This document shows, in pieces, positions 52,953 through 61,488 of a DNA stretch of 64,000 nucleotides. The stretch spans positions 96,853-160,852 of the forward strand of contig CAJUAA010000005.1 of the NCBI GenBank assembly GCA_910584205.1, written 5' to 3'. Each line of letters opens with the position of its first letter. Position 1 is the stretch's first letter. The stretch is from an uncultured Lachnospiraceae bacterium. Its GTDB lineage: Bacteria > Bacillota > Clostridia > Lachnospirales > Lachnospiraceae. The position numbers and the translations under genes were made by a program. The notes below the pieces were generated by a model. That model searched no databases and was not told where the DNA came from. It saw only the letters and a list, made by a program, of their open reading frames with translations.

Positions 52953-53522
52953 ATGAAAGAACAGAACATATATCAACTGACCGGCTGCGCGGTGATGACT
53001 GCATTGATGTGCGTGCTTGGGCCGATGTCCATTCCGATCGGTCCGATTCCGGTGTCGCTGACAAATTTTGCAGTTTTGCTCGCGGTATACCTTCTTGGTA
53101 TGAAGGGAGGCACAGTCAGCTACGTGATCTATCTGCTGCTGGGCGCCATGGGGCTGCCGGTTTTTTCCGGCTTTCAGGGAGGTCTGGCAAAGCTGGCCGG
53201 TCCTACCGGCGGATTTCTGCTGGGCTTTATTCTGACGGCGCTGATCGCCGGTTTTGTGATGGAACGGTTCTATGGGCATATGGTCATCACGATGGCCGGC
53301 ATGATGGCAGCCATGCTGGCTGCGTATTTCTGCTGTGTCGTATGGTTTATGATCCAGATGCAGTGCAGCGTCTGGTATGCATTGACAACCTGCGTGTTTC
53401 CGTTTGTTTTGATCGATGTTATCAAAATACTGGCGGTTATTGGACTGGGAAAAACGATCCGCAATGCAATGGCAAGAGCAGAACTGATTTTTGATCTTAG
53501 AAACCGCACTCGCTGCCGTTGA
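52953..53522 (+). CDS. bioY: Biotin ECF transporter S component
   Basis: 189-residue membrane protein binding biotin for an ECF-type transporter; the shared EcfAAT module is not in the window. Typical BioY blocks: LMCVLGPMSIPIGPIPVSL, LTNFAVLLAVYLLG, GTVSYVIYLLLGAMGLPVF, FSGFQGGLAKLAGPTGGFLL. About six membrane helices. Start has AATTGGAGG about 9 bp upstream. Monocistronic. Confidence 0.95.
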   Translation: MKEQNIYQLTGCAVMTALMCVLGPMSIPIGPIPVSLTNFAVLLAVYLLGMKGGTVSYVIYLLLGAMGLPVFSGFQGGLAKLAGPTGGFLLGFILTALIAGFVMERFYGHMVITMAGMMAAMLAAYFCCVVWFMIQMQCSVWYALTTCVFPFVLIDVIKILAVIGLGKTIRNAMARAELIFDLRNRTRCR

Positions 53523-53623
53523 TATACAATCTTAAGAGTTTGTTACAAATCAAAACAGTAGAATTTCCGAAAATGAATGAATAAAAACTGGAAAAGCAAA
53601 GACAGAACCTTGAGAGCAGGGAC

Positions 53624-53950
53624 GTGTTATCGCCGGATGAGAAATTATTTGGTTCGGCCACGATCAATTATACGGAAAAGCTGGTCGGAAGAATCGAGAG
53701 ATGGCAACAGGGAGGTGTGGCAATCTTCACAGACCGGCAGGTCATTCTTTCGAAGGGATTTTCAGGCAAATATATTCCTATTCCTTACAACTGCGTGAAA
53801 GAGTTGAGAAAATGCAATCAGGGCTTTTTTCCAATAGGGATGGCGCTTACCTGTGAAAACAGGGAAAGCGGAGAAACCGTAACCGAAAAGATATCGCTGA
53901 TGAAGAGAAAAAAGTGGATGCAGATCATATCAGAGAGGGCAGGCCTGTAA
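53624..53950 (+). CDS. Small bacterial PH-domain-like protein
   Basis: 108 residues from a GTG start (AGCAGGG just upstream). The pattern FGSATINYTEKLVGRIERWQ, QGGVAIFTDRQVILSKGFSG, KYIPIPYNCVKELRKC looks like the GRAM/PH-like (bPH) fold of small Firmicute proteins. No signal or membrane segment. Role unknown. The sequence between it and ABC operon 2 (53951-54069) shows nothing else. Confidence 0.6.
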   Translation: MLSPDEKLFGSATINYTEKLVGRIERWQQGGVAIFTDRQVILSKGFSGKYIPIPYNCVKELRKCNQGFFPIGMALTCENRESGETVTEKISLMKRKKWMQIISERAGL

Positions 53951-54069
53951 GCTTTCGGAATTCGTATTCAAAGGTTCATGCTTCCATTCCGCCGCCTCCT
54001 TTTCCGGATACGATTCAAAGTATGGCACACAATTTCAGAAGTTGCAATTTTACAGCGGTTTTTATAAAG

Positions 54070-54122
54070 TGACAAAACTCTCACCGAAAAGTCACGCAGA
54101 TGTCAGCGAAAAGTTATATGAT
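54070..54122 (+). promoter_or_regulatory. Response-regulator box and promoter of ABC operon 2
   Basis: TGACA (54070), then TCTCAC (54079), AGTCAC (54090), TGTCAG (54101) exactly 11 bp apart, and TATGAT (54117-54122) 16 bp after the last repeat start. TGACAAAACT followed by C/G-TCAC is shared with 28267. Confidence 0.65.
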
Positions 54123-54168
54123 AACAGAGTAAAGCAGCTGCAGGATTTTAATCAGGAGGTTTTGGAAT

Positions 54169-54912
54169 ATGGAATTTCTGGAAGTAAAGAACTTGTGCAA
54201 AATATACGGAAAAGGTGAGAATCAGGTCACGGCGCTGAATCATGTATCTTTGACGGTAGAGAAAGGGGAATTTGTGGCGATCATTGGTTCTTCCGGTTCA
54301 GGGAAATCCACGCTGCTTCACGCCATCGCCGGGGTGGATGTGCCCACGAAAGGAAAGATCTTTCTGGACGGGCAGGATATCTATGCGGGGAACAGCGAGC
54401 AGCTGGCCATCTTCCGCAGGCGTCAGGTGGGACTGATCTATCAGTTTCACAATCTGATCCCCACCCTGAATGTGGTGGAGAACATCACGCTGCCTGTCCT
54501 GATGGACCGAAGGAAGGTCAATCAGAAGCGCCTGAAGGAACTTTTGGAGCTTCTGGGGCTGAAGGACCGGCAGGATCATCTGCCGAACCAGCTCTCCGGC
54601 GGCCAGCAGCAGAGGGTCGCCATCGGGCGGGCGCTGATGAACGCGCCGGCGGTCATGCTGGCCGACGAACCGACCGGGGCCCTGGACAGCAGGAACGGCC
54701 AGGAGATCGTCCGGCTTTTAAAGGAGAGCAATCAGAAATACGGCCAGACGCTGCTTTTGGTGACGCATGATGAAAATATTGCACTGCAGGCAGAGCGGAT
54801 CATCACTATCGCAGACGGCAAAGTGGTGCGGGACAGCAAACAGAACCGGACGCCGGCGCGCATCGAAGACCGGAGGTCAGAGAAACGGGAGAGGAGGGCG
54901 GAGCGACCATGA
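54169..54912 (+). CDS. ABC transporter ATP-binding protein (MacB/BceA-like), operon 2
   Basis: 247 residues. Walker A GSSGSGKST, LIYQFHNLIP, signature LSGGQQQRVAIGRAL, Walker B VMLADEPTGALDSRN, H-loop LVTHDENIA; a basic tail (RRSEKRERRAERP) is unusual. AGGAGG upstream. Overlaps the permease gene by 4 bp. No two-component genes adjoin; the repeats at 54070 suggest control in trans. Confidence 0.94.
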   Translation: MEFLEVKNLCKIYGKGENQVTALNHVSLTVEKGEFVAIIGSSGSGKSTLLHAIAGVDVPTKGKIFLDGQDIYAGNSEQLAIFRRRQVGLIYQFHNLIPTLNVVENITLPVLMDRRKVNQKRLKELLELLGLKDRQDHLPNQLSGGQQQRVAIGRALMNAPAVMLADEPTGALDSRNGQEIVRLLKESNQKYGQTLLLVTHDENIALQAERIITIADGKVVRDSKQNRTPARIEDRRSEKRERRAERP

Positions 54913-57461
54913 ACATGAACATCTTTCATAAAGTCGCCCTTCAGGGCCTGATGAGGAACCGGACGCGTACTTTTGTAACGGTGCTGGGCGTGATTCTGTC
55001 CGCCGCCATGTTCACCGGGATCGTTACCTTTGGAACGTCTCTTATGCAGTATCTGGTCAATGTGGAGATCGCCAAGGGCGGAAACTGGCATGTGGTGTTT
55101 TCCGGGGCGGACGCATCCTTCGCAGAGGAACGGAAAAAGGACCCGGAGGCGGAAAGCGCATTCTCCTATGAGAATCTGGGCTATGCGCTTCTGGAAAACA
55201 GAAAAGAAGAGAGCGCCGAAAAGCCCTATCTGTTCGTCGCGGGTTTCGGAGAGGAGGCGTTGGAAGAACTGCCGATCCGCCTGACTTCCGGCAGGATGCC
55301 GGAGAATTCCGGCGAGATCCTGATCCCCTCCCATGTGGCGATCAAGGCAGGAGTCCGGATTCCGGTGGGGGAGCTTCTTACTCTGCCCTTGGGGCAGCGG
55401 GAATATGAGGGCGGCGTCCTGACCCAATGCGATCCATACCGGGAAGGAGAACAACTGACAGTTAATCAGGAAAAGACGTATCTGGTCACCGGCACCTATG
55501 AAAGGCCCGGATTTGAGCTTCATGAGGCGCCGGGATATACGATGATCACCCGGTCGGACGGGAGCGTACAGCCGGATGGTTATACGGTATTTGTGCGCCT
55601 TACGAATCCGCGGAATGTGAAGAACTACGCTGCGAATCAGGAGGGCGGAGGCTCGATGGCAGTCAACGAGAACCTGCTGCGTTTTCTGGGGATTACGGAC
55701 AACCGGCTGCTTCTGGCCTTTTTCTATGTGATCGGCGGAGTTCTGGCGGCCATCATTATGACGGCTTCAGTCTTTCTGATCTACAACTCCTTCCATATAT
55801 CCTTAAATGAGCGGGTCCATCAGTTCGGCATCCTTATGTCCGTGGGTGCCACTTCCAGGCAGCTTCGGGGGTCCGTGCTCTTTGAAGGACTGTGTATCGG
55901 CAGTCTTGGGATTCCTTTCGGTATCCTGACAGGGGTCGGCAGCATCCGTCTGCTCCTTCCGGTGGTGTCGGGGAATTTCGGAATCATTTCTTCCAGCGGC
56001 GCGTCCCTGGAACTGGCGGTATCCTTTCCCGCGCTGATCGGAGCGGCGGTGATCAGTATGGTTACGATTCTGATCTCGGCCTGGATACCGGCAAAAAAAG
56101 CGGCGTCTGTTCCGGTGCTGGAATGTATCCGCCAGACAAATGAGATCCGGTCAGAAGGGAAGTCCGTCCGGATTCCGAAGACGGTGTGGAGGCTCTACGG
56201 TCTGGAAGGAGCGCTGGCTTTGAAAAATTTCAAGAGAAACCAAAGGCGTTACCGGGGAGTCATTCTCTCTCTGACCTTCAGCGTGGTTCTGACCGTATCC
56301 GGCAGCGCCTTCCATCACACGCTGAAAACGATACTGAAGGAACGTACGGCGGAAGGGGCTGACGGAGATATCTCTTTTATTACAACGAATATGTCCGATG
56401 AAGAATTTGGCAGCCTCTACGAGAAGCTTTGTCAGACGGAAGGGATCAGGAAAAGTACCTGGCAGTTCAATCCGGTCTATTCCGCGGTCACAGAGGAACT
56501 GCCGGAGGATTTTCTGGCTCTTTACCGGGAGGCCATGCAGGACGGCAGTACCGGCTGCACACAGGAATTCCCCCTGTATACGCAGTTTATTGAGGATGAT
56601 ATTTTTTACGAATTTATTAAGACGCTGGGATTTTCCCGGGAGGAGTATGAGGGTCTTGACGGAAAGGTGCTGATCTGCGCGGCGGATACCAAAGAGCATG
56701 TGACTTACGGTACCGGAAGCACGAGGAACATTACTCTTTGTTCCGAATCGGGAACGCAGGAAAAGACGGTAAGCGCGGTCTTTGTGGACAGTTATCCGCT
56801 GGATACGACTTTTGAACAGGTTCCGGACTGGATTTTCGTCATGACGGTTCCCGTGGGGAGAAGGGTACAGTTTGAAGAAGTGGAGCCCCTGGGCGGGGAA
56901 GTGAGAAAGGGAATGCTGTTCTGGACGGACACGCCGTCCCAGACACTGGCCGGATTACAGGACACGGTCATGGAACAGGGGATCATGGCAGATTACGTCT
57001 TCTACAATCTGGCTTCCGCCTTCGATCTGTTTCGAAACACGGATTTTGTGATCAATGTGTTTCTGTTTGTATTTGTGTTCATGATCTCTCTGATTGCCGT
57101 GGCCAACGTGTTCAATACCATTTCCACGAACATCCGGCTCCGGCGGCGGGAGCTTGCCATGCTCCGGTCAGTGGGAATGTCCGACTGCAGTTTTAACCGG
57201 ATGATGCGTTTTGAATGCATGTTCTACGGGATGCGCACGCTGCTGTACGGGGTGCCGCTTTCCGTGCTGATGTCCTTTCTCATCTATCAGGCGCTGGTAT
57301 CGGTGGAAAGGATGGAAGGGATGCGCTTTTCGCTTCCATGGGGAGCCCTTGCCGTCAGCGTAATGGAAGTGTTCGGTATTGTTTTTCTCACCATGGTCTA
57401 TGCCACAGGCAGGATTCGGAAGGAAAATATCATTGACGCGCTGCGGGACGAGATGGCGTAG
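54909..57461 (+). CDS. FtsX-like ABC permease, operon 2
   Basis: 850 residues with the two-module FtsX layout (N-terminal membrane segment, ectodomain, three membrane helices, second ectodomain, three C-terminal helices). Same architecture as the permease at 29066 but different sequence. ATG at 54909, or the second Met at 54915. A 49-bp scrap of the same coding sequence recurs at 58970. Confidence 0.9.
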   Translation: MNMNIFHKVALQGLMRNRTRTFVTVLGVILSAAMFTGIVTFGTSLMQYLVNVEIAKGGNWHVVFSGADASFAEERKKDPEAESAFSYENLGYALLENRKEESAEKPYLFVAGFGEEALEELPIRLTSGRMPENSGEILIPSHVAIKAGVRIPVGELLTLPLGQREYEGGVLTQCDPYREGEQLTVNQEKTYLVTGTYERPGFELHEAPGYTMITRSDGSVQPDGYTVFVRLTNPRNVKNYAANQEGGGSMAVNENLLRFLGITDNRLLLAFFYVIGGVLAAIIMTASVFLIYNSFHISLNERVHQFGILMSVGATSRQLRGSVLFEGLCIGSLGIPFGILTGVGSIRLLLPVVSGNFGIISSSGASLELAVSFPALIGAAVISMVTILISAWIPAKKAASVPVLECIRQTNEIRSEGKSVRIPKTVWRLYGLEGALALKNFKRNQRRYRGVILSLTFSVVLTVSGSAFHHTLKTILKERTAEGADGDISFITTNMSDEEFGSLYEKLCQTEGIRKSTWQFNPVYSAVTEELPEDFLALYREAMQDGSTGCTQEFPLYTQFIEDDIFYEFIKTLGFSREEYEGLDGKVLICAADTKEHVTYGTGSTRNITLCSESGTQEKTVSAVFVDSYPLDTTFEQVPDWIFVMTVPVGRRVQFEEVEPLGGEVRKGMLFWTDTPSQTLAGLQDTVMEQGIMADYVFYNLASAFDLFRNTDFVINVFLFVFVFMISLIAVANVFNTISTNIRLRRRELAMLRSVGMSDCSFNRMMRFECMFYGMRTLLYGVPLSVLMSFLIYQALVSVERMEGMRFSLPWGALAVSVMEVFGIVFLTMVYATGRIRKENIIDALRDEMA

Positions 57462-57701
57462 GAAAGATTCGGATATGAATACCGGCTGTCACGGCAGTAT
57501 CTTGAAAAATCCTGAAAAAGTCTGTAGAATCAATGATTTCCTGGCAGGGAGAGGCGCTTGCTACACCATTTTTGAAAGAGCTTTGAAATGACAGGCAAAA
57601 ATTAAAATAAAAGTTTGCAGGATATAGTATTTTACAACATATTTTGTTATGATATGAATTGGGTAGACATTGTCTGCCCAATTCGACTTGGAAGTGCATA
57701 T

Positions 57702-57842
57702 ATGATAGAAAGCCAGAATATTGAATGGAAAGAATCATGGCGGGACGAATATCTGAAATGGATATGCGGATTTGCTGATGCACAGGGCGGAAAAATTTAT
57801 ATTGGTACAGATGGTGCCTGGAGAATTTTTGGCAGAGTATAA
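57702..57842 (+). pseudogene. AlbA_2/Schlafen-type domain protein, N-terminal fragment
   Basis: Reads MIESQNIEWKESWRDEYLKW, then ICGFADAQGGKIYIGTDG, the start of the Schlafen AlbA_2 ATP-binding family (several hundred residues normally). It then breaks at about 57818. Another frame continues as VPGEFLAEYKRYMGEVRRYL and stops at 57876, the tail of an unknown gene. Two gene ends are joined here. Confidence 0.78.
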
Positions 57843-57902
57843 GCGGTATATGGGAGAGGTAAGGCGGTATCTTTAAATAGATTGGGATTTACGGAGGTAT
57901 TT

Positions 57903-58118
57903 ATGTCGGTGAATGTAGAAGAAACATTTGAGCTTCTGTTTGATAAAAAGAATACTGTTGCGTACAGGGCATTACAGGATTTGCAGAGGGAGAGTGAAGA
58001 AACGGATTGTGTTTATGCCTATATGGACAGACTGAGTGATATGCTTGAAAATGACAATTCCTATATCCGTACCAGGGGGCTTACGCTGATTGCCTATAAT
58101 GCGAGACGGGATAGGGAT
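57903..58118 (+). pseudogene. HEAT-like SufBD-type protein, N-terminal fragment
   Basis: Good start (GGAGGTATTT before the ATG). Reads MSVNVEETFELLFDKKNTVA, YRALQDLQRESEETD and NDNSYIRTRGLTLIAYNAR, the beginning of a helical-repeat protein often labelled SufBD in Clostridia. After residue 72 it runs into about 210 bp of unrelated sequence that stays open by chance and joins the YdeI-like gene. The intervening 58119-58328 is unidentified. Confidence 0.65.
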
Positions 58119-58328
58119 GTTTATCCTGCTGGAAATATAAACAGCAAAGATAAAAACGCAACGTGCATCTTTTGGATGTGCCAGAGCCGGCAGGGTGCAC
58201 AAGGTCTGGGAGACCTTGGTTTCCCTGCCGACCGGAGCGCAGGCAGGCTTTTGCGTTTCGGTATCGTTGCGGGTATCAGTCGGGGGCTTTTGGCGGATGA
58301 GACAGACATAGGAAAGGGGTGGCGCGTA

Positions 58329-58892
58329 ATGAGCGATCTAATGGAATTTGGGAGCAGAGATGAGTTTAGAAAATGGCTCTGTGATAACTGCCTTTCAAGT
58401 GCCGGTATTTGGGTTTTGTTTGGCAAGGCTGGCGGACCGAAAACAATAAAGGCGGGAGAAGCGCTGGAAGAAGCGCTCTGCTTTGGATGGATTGACGGCC
58501 AGATGGAAAAGATTGACGAGAAAACTTATAAAAAGTATTTTTCGATGCGCAGGGAGAATAGCAAGTGGTCGGACAAAAATAAGGAATTAGCCAAAAGGCT
58601 TGAAGAGCAGGGGCGTATGACTGATCATGGCAGAAAGAAAATAGAGGATGCCAAAAAGAACGGCCAATGGGATGCGGTAAATCCGCTGGCGGTTATTACG
58701 GAAGAACAGATTGTACAGCTTTCTGCGATATTGGAAAGCTATGAGCCAGCTTACACAAATTTTCAGGCGATGTCTTTATCTGTGAAGAAGACTTATACAC
58801 GGGCGTTCTTTGACGCTAAGACGGATGCAGGGCGGGAAAAGCGGATTGCGTGGATGGTGGATAGACTTAATAAAAATCTAAAACCTATGTAA
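58329..58892 (+). CDS. YdeI/OmdA-family protein
   Basis: 187 residues. Family pattern FGSRDEFRKWLCDNC, AGIWVLFGKAGGPKTIKAGE, ALEEALCFGWIDGQMEKIDE, KYFSMRRENSKWSDKNKELA, and the C-terminal OmdA segment. ATG at 58329 with AAAGGGG upstream, at the usual N-terminus of the family; the same frame is open further upstream but that part belongs to another gene. AT-richer than the ABC operon. Cytoplasmic; role unclear (linked to bacteriocin or stress protection in some annotations). Confidence 0.82.
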   Translation: MSDLMEFGSRDEFRKWLCDNCLSSAGIWVLFGKAGGPKTIKAGEALEEALCFGWIDGQMEKIDEKTYKKYFSMRRENSKWSDKNKELAKRLEEQGRMTDHGRKKIEDAKKNGQWDAVNPLAVITEEQIVQLSAILESYEPAYTNFQAMSLSVKKTYTRAFFDAKTDAGREKRIAWMVDRLNKNLKPM

Positions 58893-58969
58893 TCGGTGGA
58901 AGGGCTGGTGCTTTTTGCGTGGATTTCCGCCCGGCGCTGCGGGAGCGCGGAGATTGAGCTGGGGACGGT

Positions 58970-59018
58970 GTATTTGTGTTCATGATCTCTCTGACCGCCG
59001 TGGCCAACGTGTTTAATA
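58970..59018 (+). pseudogene. 49-bp copy of an internal piece of the operon 2 permease gene
   Basis: Matches 57069-57117 at 46 of 49 positions (VFVFMISL...AVANVFN). Directly after it comes ATGAATACCGG, also found just past the end of the permease gene (57476). So the copy has lost what lay between. Evidence of a former tandem copy. The region 58893-59139 otherwise holds no gene. Confidence 0.85.
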
Positions 59019-59139
59019 TGAATACCGGTTAATTTTTTTGAAAAATACATGACAGCGGTTCAGTTGTATCATGGACGGAACTCTGATATGCTGAAAGCAG
59101 CAAAGGCCAATGTATAAATGAAAGAAGGAGAAACCGGAT

Positions 59140-60177
59140 ATGCAGCTGGGAAAAGTGATCCGAACATACAGAAAGAATAAAAATATGACGCAGGAAGAGA
59201 TGGCAGGGCGGCTTGGAGTGACAGCCCCGGCGGTGAACAAGTGGGAAAACGGCAATTCCTTTCCGGATATCACACTGCTGGCTCCGATTGCAAGACTTCT
59301 GGATATTTCTCTGAATACCCTGTTGTCGTTTCATGAAGAACTGACGGAAGAGGAGATCCGGGCAGTGATCTATGAGCTGGACGCCATGCTGAAGGAACGT
59401 CCTTATGACCAGGTGTTTCAGTGGGCCAGGAGAAAACTGGAGGAGTATCCCAACTGTGAGCAGCTGATCTGGCAGGCGGCACTGATTCTTGATGTGCAGC
59501 GGATCGTAGAGAAGATTCCGGATGCGGAGAAGTACGATGCATATCTTCTGTCTCTGTATACCCGCGCATTGGAGAGCGGAGATGAGGCCATACGGCGGCA
59601 CGCCGCAGAGGCGCTGTTTGGCTTTTATATGAGAAAGGAAGCATATGAACAGGCAGAAGGATATTTGATATATTTTTCCGCACAGGACCCCATGCGGAAA
59701 ATCAAACAGGCACAGCTGCATCAGGCGGCAGGGCGGAGAACAGAAGCCTATAAGGCGTATGAGGAGTTGCTGTTTTCCATCTATCAGGTGGTAAACCTGG
59801 CGCTTCAGGGGATCTATTCCCTGGCGCTGCGGGACCAGAATCTGGAGAAGGCGCAGATGCTTGCGGATAAGCAGGCGGAGATGGCGAGATGTTTCGGAAT
59901 GGGGAAATATTACGAAGCCTGTGCAGGGCTTGAGATTGCGACGATCAAAAAAGATACGGAGGCCGTACTGGAAATTATGCGGGAAATGCTGTCCGGCCTG
60001 GAGCAGATCGGCAGTTTTTCCACAAATCCTCTGTATGAACATATGGATTTTAAAGAGACAAGAGAGGAATTCCGGAAAGAAATGAAGCAGAATCTGCTGG
60101 CTGCTTTTCAGGATGAAGAAAGCTTCGGTTTTCTGAAGAAGGATCGGAGGTGGCAGGAACTGGTCCGGTTCACATAA
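59140..60177 (+). CDS. Xre-family regulator with helical-repeat C-terminus
   Basis: 345 residues. N-terminal HTH (LGKVIRTYRKNKNMTQEEMAGRLGVTAPAVNKWENGNSFPD, residues 3-43), then a long helical region resembling tetratricopeptide-type sensor domains (residues about 70-340), as in peptide- or stress-responsive regulators. Start has GAAGGAG upstream. Followed by a terminator. Ligand unknown. Confidence 0.85.
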   Translation: MQLGKVIRTYRKNKNMTQEEMAGRLGVTAPAVNKWENGNSFPDITLLAPIARLLDISLNTLLSFHEELTEEEIRAVIYELDAMLKERPYDQVFQWARRKLEEYPNCEQLIWQAALILDVQRIVEKIPDAEKYDAYLLSLYTRALESGDEAIRRHAAEALFGFYMRKEAYEQAEGYLIYFSAQDPMRKIKQAQLHQAAGRRTEAYKAYEELLFSIYQVVNLALQGIYSLALRDQNLEKAQMLADKQAEMARCFGMGKYYEACAGLEIATIKKDTEAVLEIMREMLSGLEQIGSFSTNPLYEHMDFKETREEFRKEMKQNLLAAFQDEESFGFLKKDRRWQELVRFT

Positions 60178-60276
60178 AACGGGCGCGGATGAATCCGGCT
60201 GGAGGTGGATAAATGAATGCATTTCTCTGAAATCTTATACAGTTTTAATTTATGCATGGTGCCTCCTTATAACAGC

Positions 60277-60309
60277 AAAGAAGAGACAGCAGCGCCGCCT
60301 CTTCTTTTG
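60277..60309 (+). terminator. Terminator after the Xre regulator gene
   Basis: AAAGAAGAG (60277-60285) pairs with CTCTTCTTT (60299-60307), perfect 9-bp stem, 13-nt loop, short T run. Confidence 0.78.
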
Positions 60310-60415
60310 TACTCTTTTGATTATCCACTTACAGGCAGGAGTTCGCCGCTTTTGGAACAGAGGATTTGTTCTTTTCTCTTATACGCAAAATCGGTTCATA
60401 AATCAATATATTTTT

Positions 60416-60910
60416 TCAGTCGGTTACCGCCTGAATGACGCCGCATCCGATCTTATCGCCGGAATTGCCGGAAGGCTGGCTGGTAAAATCGTCAGCCATG
60501 CTGTGGATCACCACAGAACGTCCCAGAATGGCGTCTACAAAGAAGCGCTTGTCATAAAATACCTGGTATGCATATCCCTGATTGCCCAGAAGGGGAGGAA
60601 GATCCCCTGCATGCTGGGGATGAGGCATGCTGTCAGGATTGTAGTGATTTCCGGTCTGATCAAAAGGTCTGGTGCAGTTTCCGTATTCGTGAATGTGCAT
60701 GCCGTAGAAATCGCCGGATCCCTGTACATGGATATTGGGAAGCCCGAAGATCTCGGCTTCCACAAGGACTCCGCCATAAGAGGTTCGGTAAAATTTCACA
60801 GAGCCTGCAAGCTGAGGCTGTGAATCATTTCCCTGGATCCATGCAATGGCGGCAGGAGTGGCATGGGTCAGAAGATATTGAAAATGAGAAGCGGGTGTAG
60901 GCTGATACAT
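60416..60910 (-). CDS. Cu/Zn superoxide dismutase-like protein
   Basis: 164 residues, GAGGT 9 bp before the ATG. All metal ligands of SodC can be placed: two His in GMHIHEYGNC, then GNHYNP, MPHPQHAGDLPP (His, His, Asp) and VVIHSMADDFTSQPSGNSGD with the late His; a Cys pair (YGNC, GCGV) could form the disulfide. No signal peptide, unusual for bacterial SodC, so a cytoplasmic role or a repurposed fold is possible. Isolated gene. Confidence 0.86.
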   Translation of the reverse strand: MYQPTPASHFQYLLTHATPAAIAWIQGNDSQPQLAGSVKFYRTSYGGVLVEAEIFGLPNIHVQGSGDFYGMHIHEYGNCTRPFDQTGNHYNPDSMPHPQHAGDLPPLLGNQGYAYQVFYDKRFFVDAILGRSVVIHSMADDFTSQPSGNSGDKIGCGVIQAVTD

Positions 60911-61085
60911 GAATGTACCTCGTAAAATTTCTTTTTATCCAGTATATGCAGGAAACGCCGGCAGGTCATCTGCAGGACATGGAAAATACACCATATCCTG
61001 CGGATGACGTCTGGAACGGCATTAATATCGGAATTCCCTCTCATCCATGGTCTCAAATCCAATACCTTTTATATTTTTTGTCATA

Positions 61086-61114
61086 TTGACAGGCTTTTGA
61101 GGATAAAGTATATT
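61086..61114 (+). promoter_or_regulatory. Promoter of the ferredoxin/Fe-S membrane/ArsR cluster
   Basis: TTGACA (61086-61091), 17-bp spacer, TATATT (61109-61114), 38 bp before the ferredoxin start. Confidence 0.8.
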
Positions 61115-61152
61115 AGAATTATCTTAAATACTTTATTGTTGTTGGAGGAAAT

Positions 61153-61362
61153 ATGGCAAAATCAAAGAGATACGCCCGGGTCGGCCGGGAGTGTGTGGCG
61201 TGCGGAAGCTGTCTGAAGGTCTGCCCCAAAGGGGCGGTCCGCATCGTGTCGGGGGTGATCGCCCGGGTGGATCAGGAGATCTGCATCGGCTGCGGAAAAT
61301 GTGCACGGACCTGTCCGGCGGATGTGATTACAATGGTAGAGGCAGTGTCAAGTAGTTTATGA
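61153..61362 (+). CDS. 2[4Fe-4S] ferredoxin
   Basis: 69 residues. Two clusters: CVACGSCLKVCPKGA and CIGCGKCARTCPADV, with an RVDQEI linker. Basic N-terminus (MAKSKRYARVGRE). Electron carrier, probably for the membrane Fe-S protein at 61489. GGAGG upstream, own promoter. Confidence 0.92.
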   Translation: MAKSKRYARVGRECVACGSCLKVCPKGAVRIVSGVIARVDQEICIGCGKCARTCPADVITMVEAVSSSL

Positions 61363-61368
61363 AAAACA

Positions 61369-61458
61369 GCATCTGCCCGAAAGGAGCCCCGGAAGGATTT
61401 TACGGAACGAAGTGAGGGAAAATACTTCCAGACACTGGGGCGGATTGAGGACAGATGC
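61369..61458. repeat. Nested long hairpin between the ferredoxin and membrane Fe-S genes
   Basis: GCATCTG (61369-61375) with CAGATGC (61452-61458); a symmetric 10/10 internal loop; GCCCC (61386) with GGGGC (61437); GGAAG (61391) with CTTCC (61425); GA/TA; TTTT (61398) with AAAA (61419); a 17-nt apex containing CGGAACGAAGTGAGG. Could be a structured RNA, a processing site or a dispersed palindromic element. Confidence 0.7.
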
Positions 61459-61488
61459 GGAACTAAAATAAGAACGGAGGGCGGAAAA

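Noticed and set aside
57882..58892. A single 336-residue two-domain protein
   Set aside because: The join between the helical fragment and YdeI-like part is 70 residues of unrelated sequence; YdeI-like proteins start at 58329 with a ribosome site.
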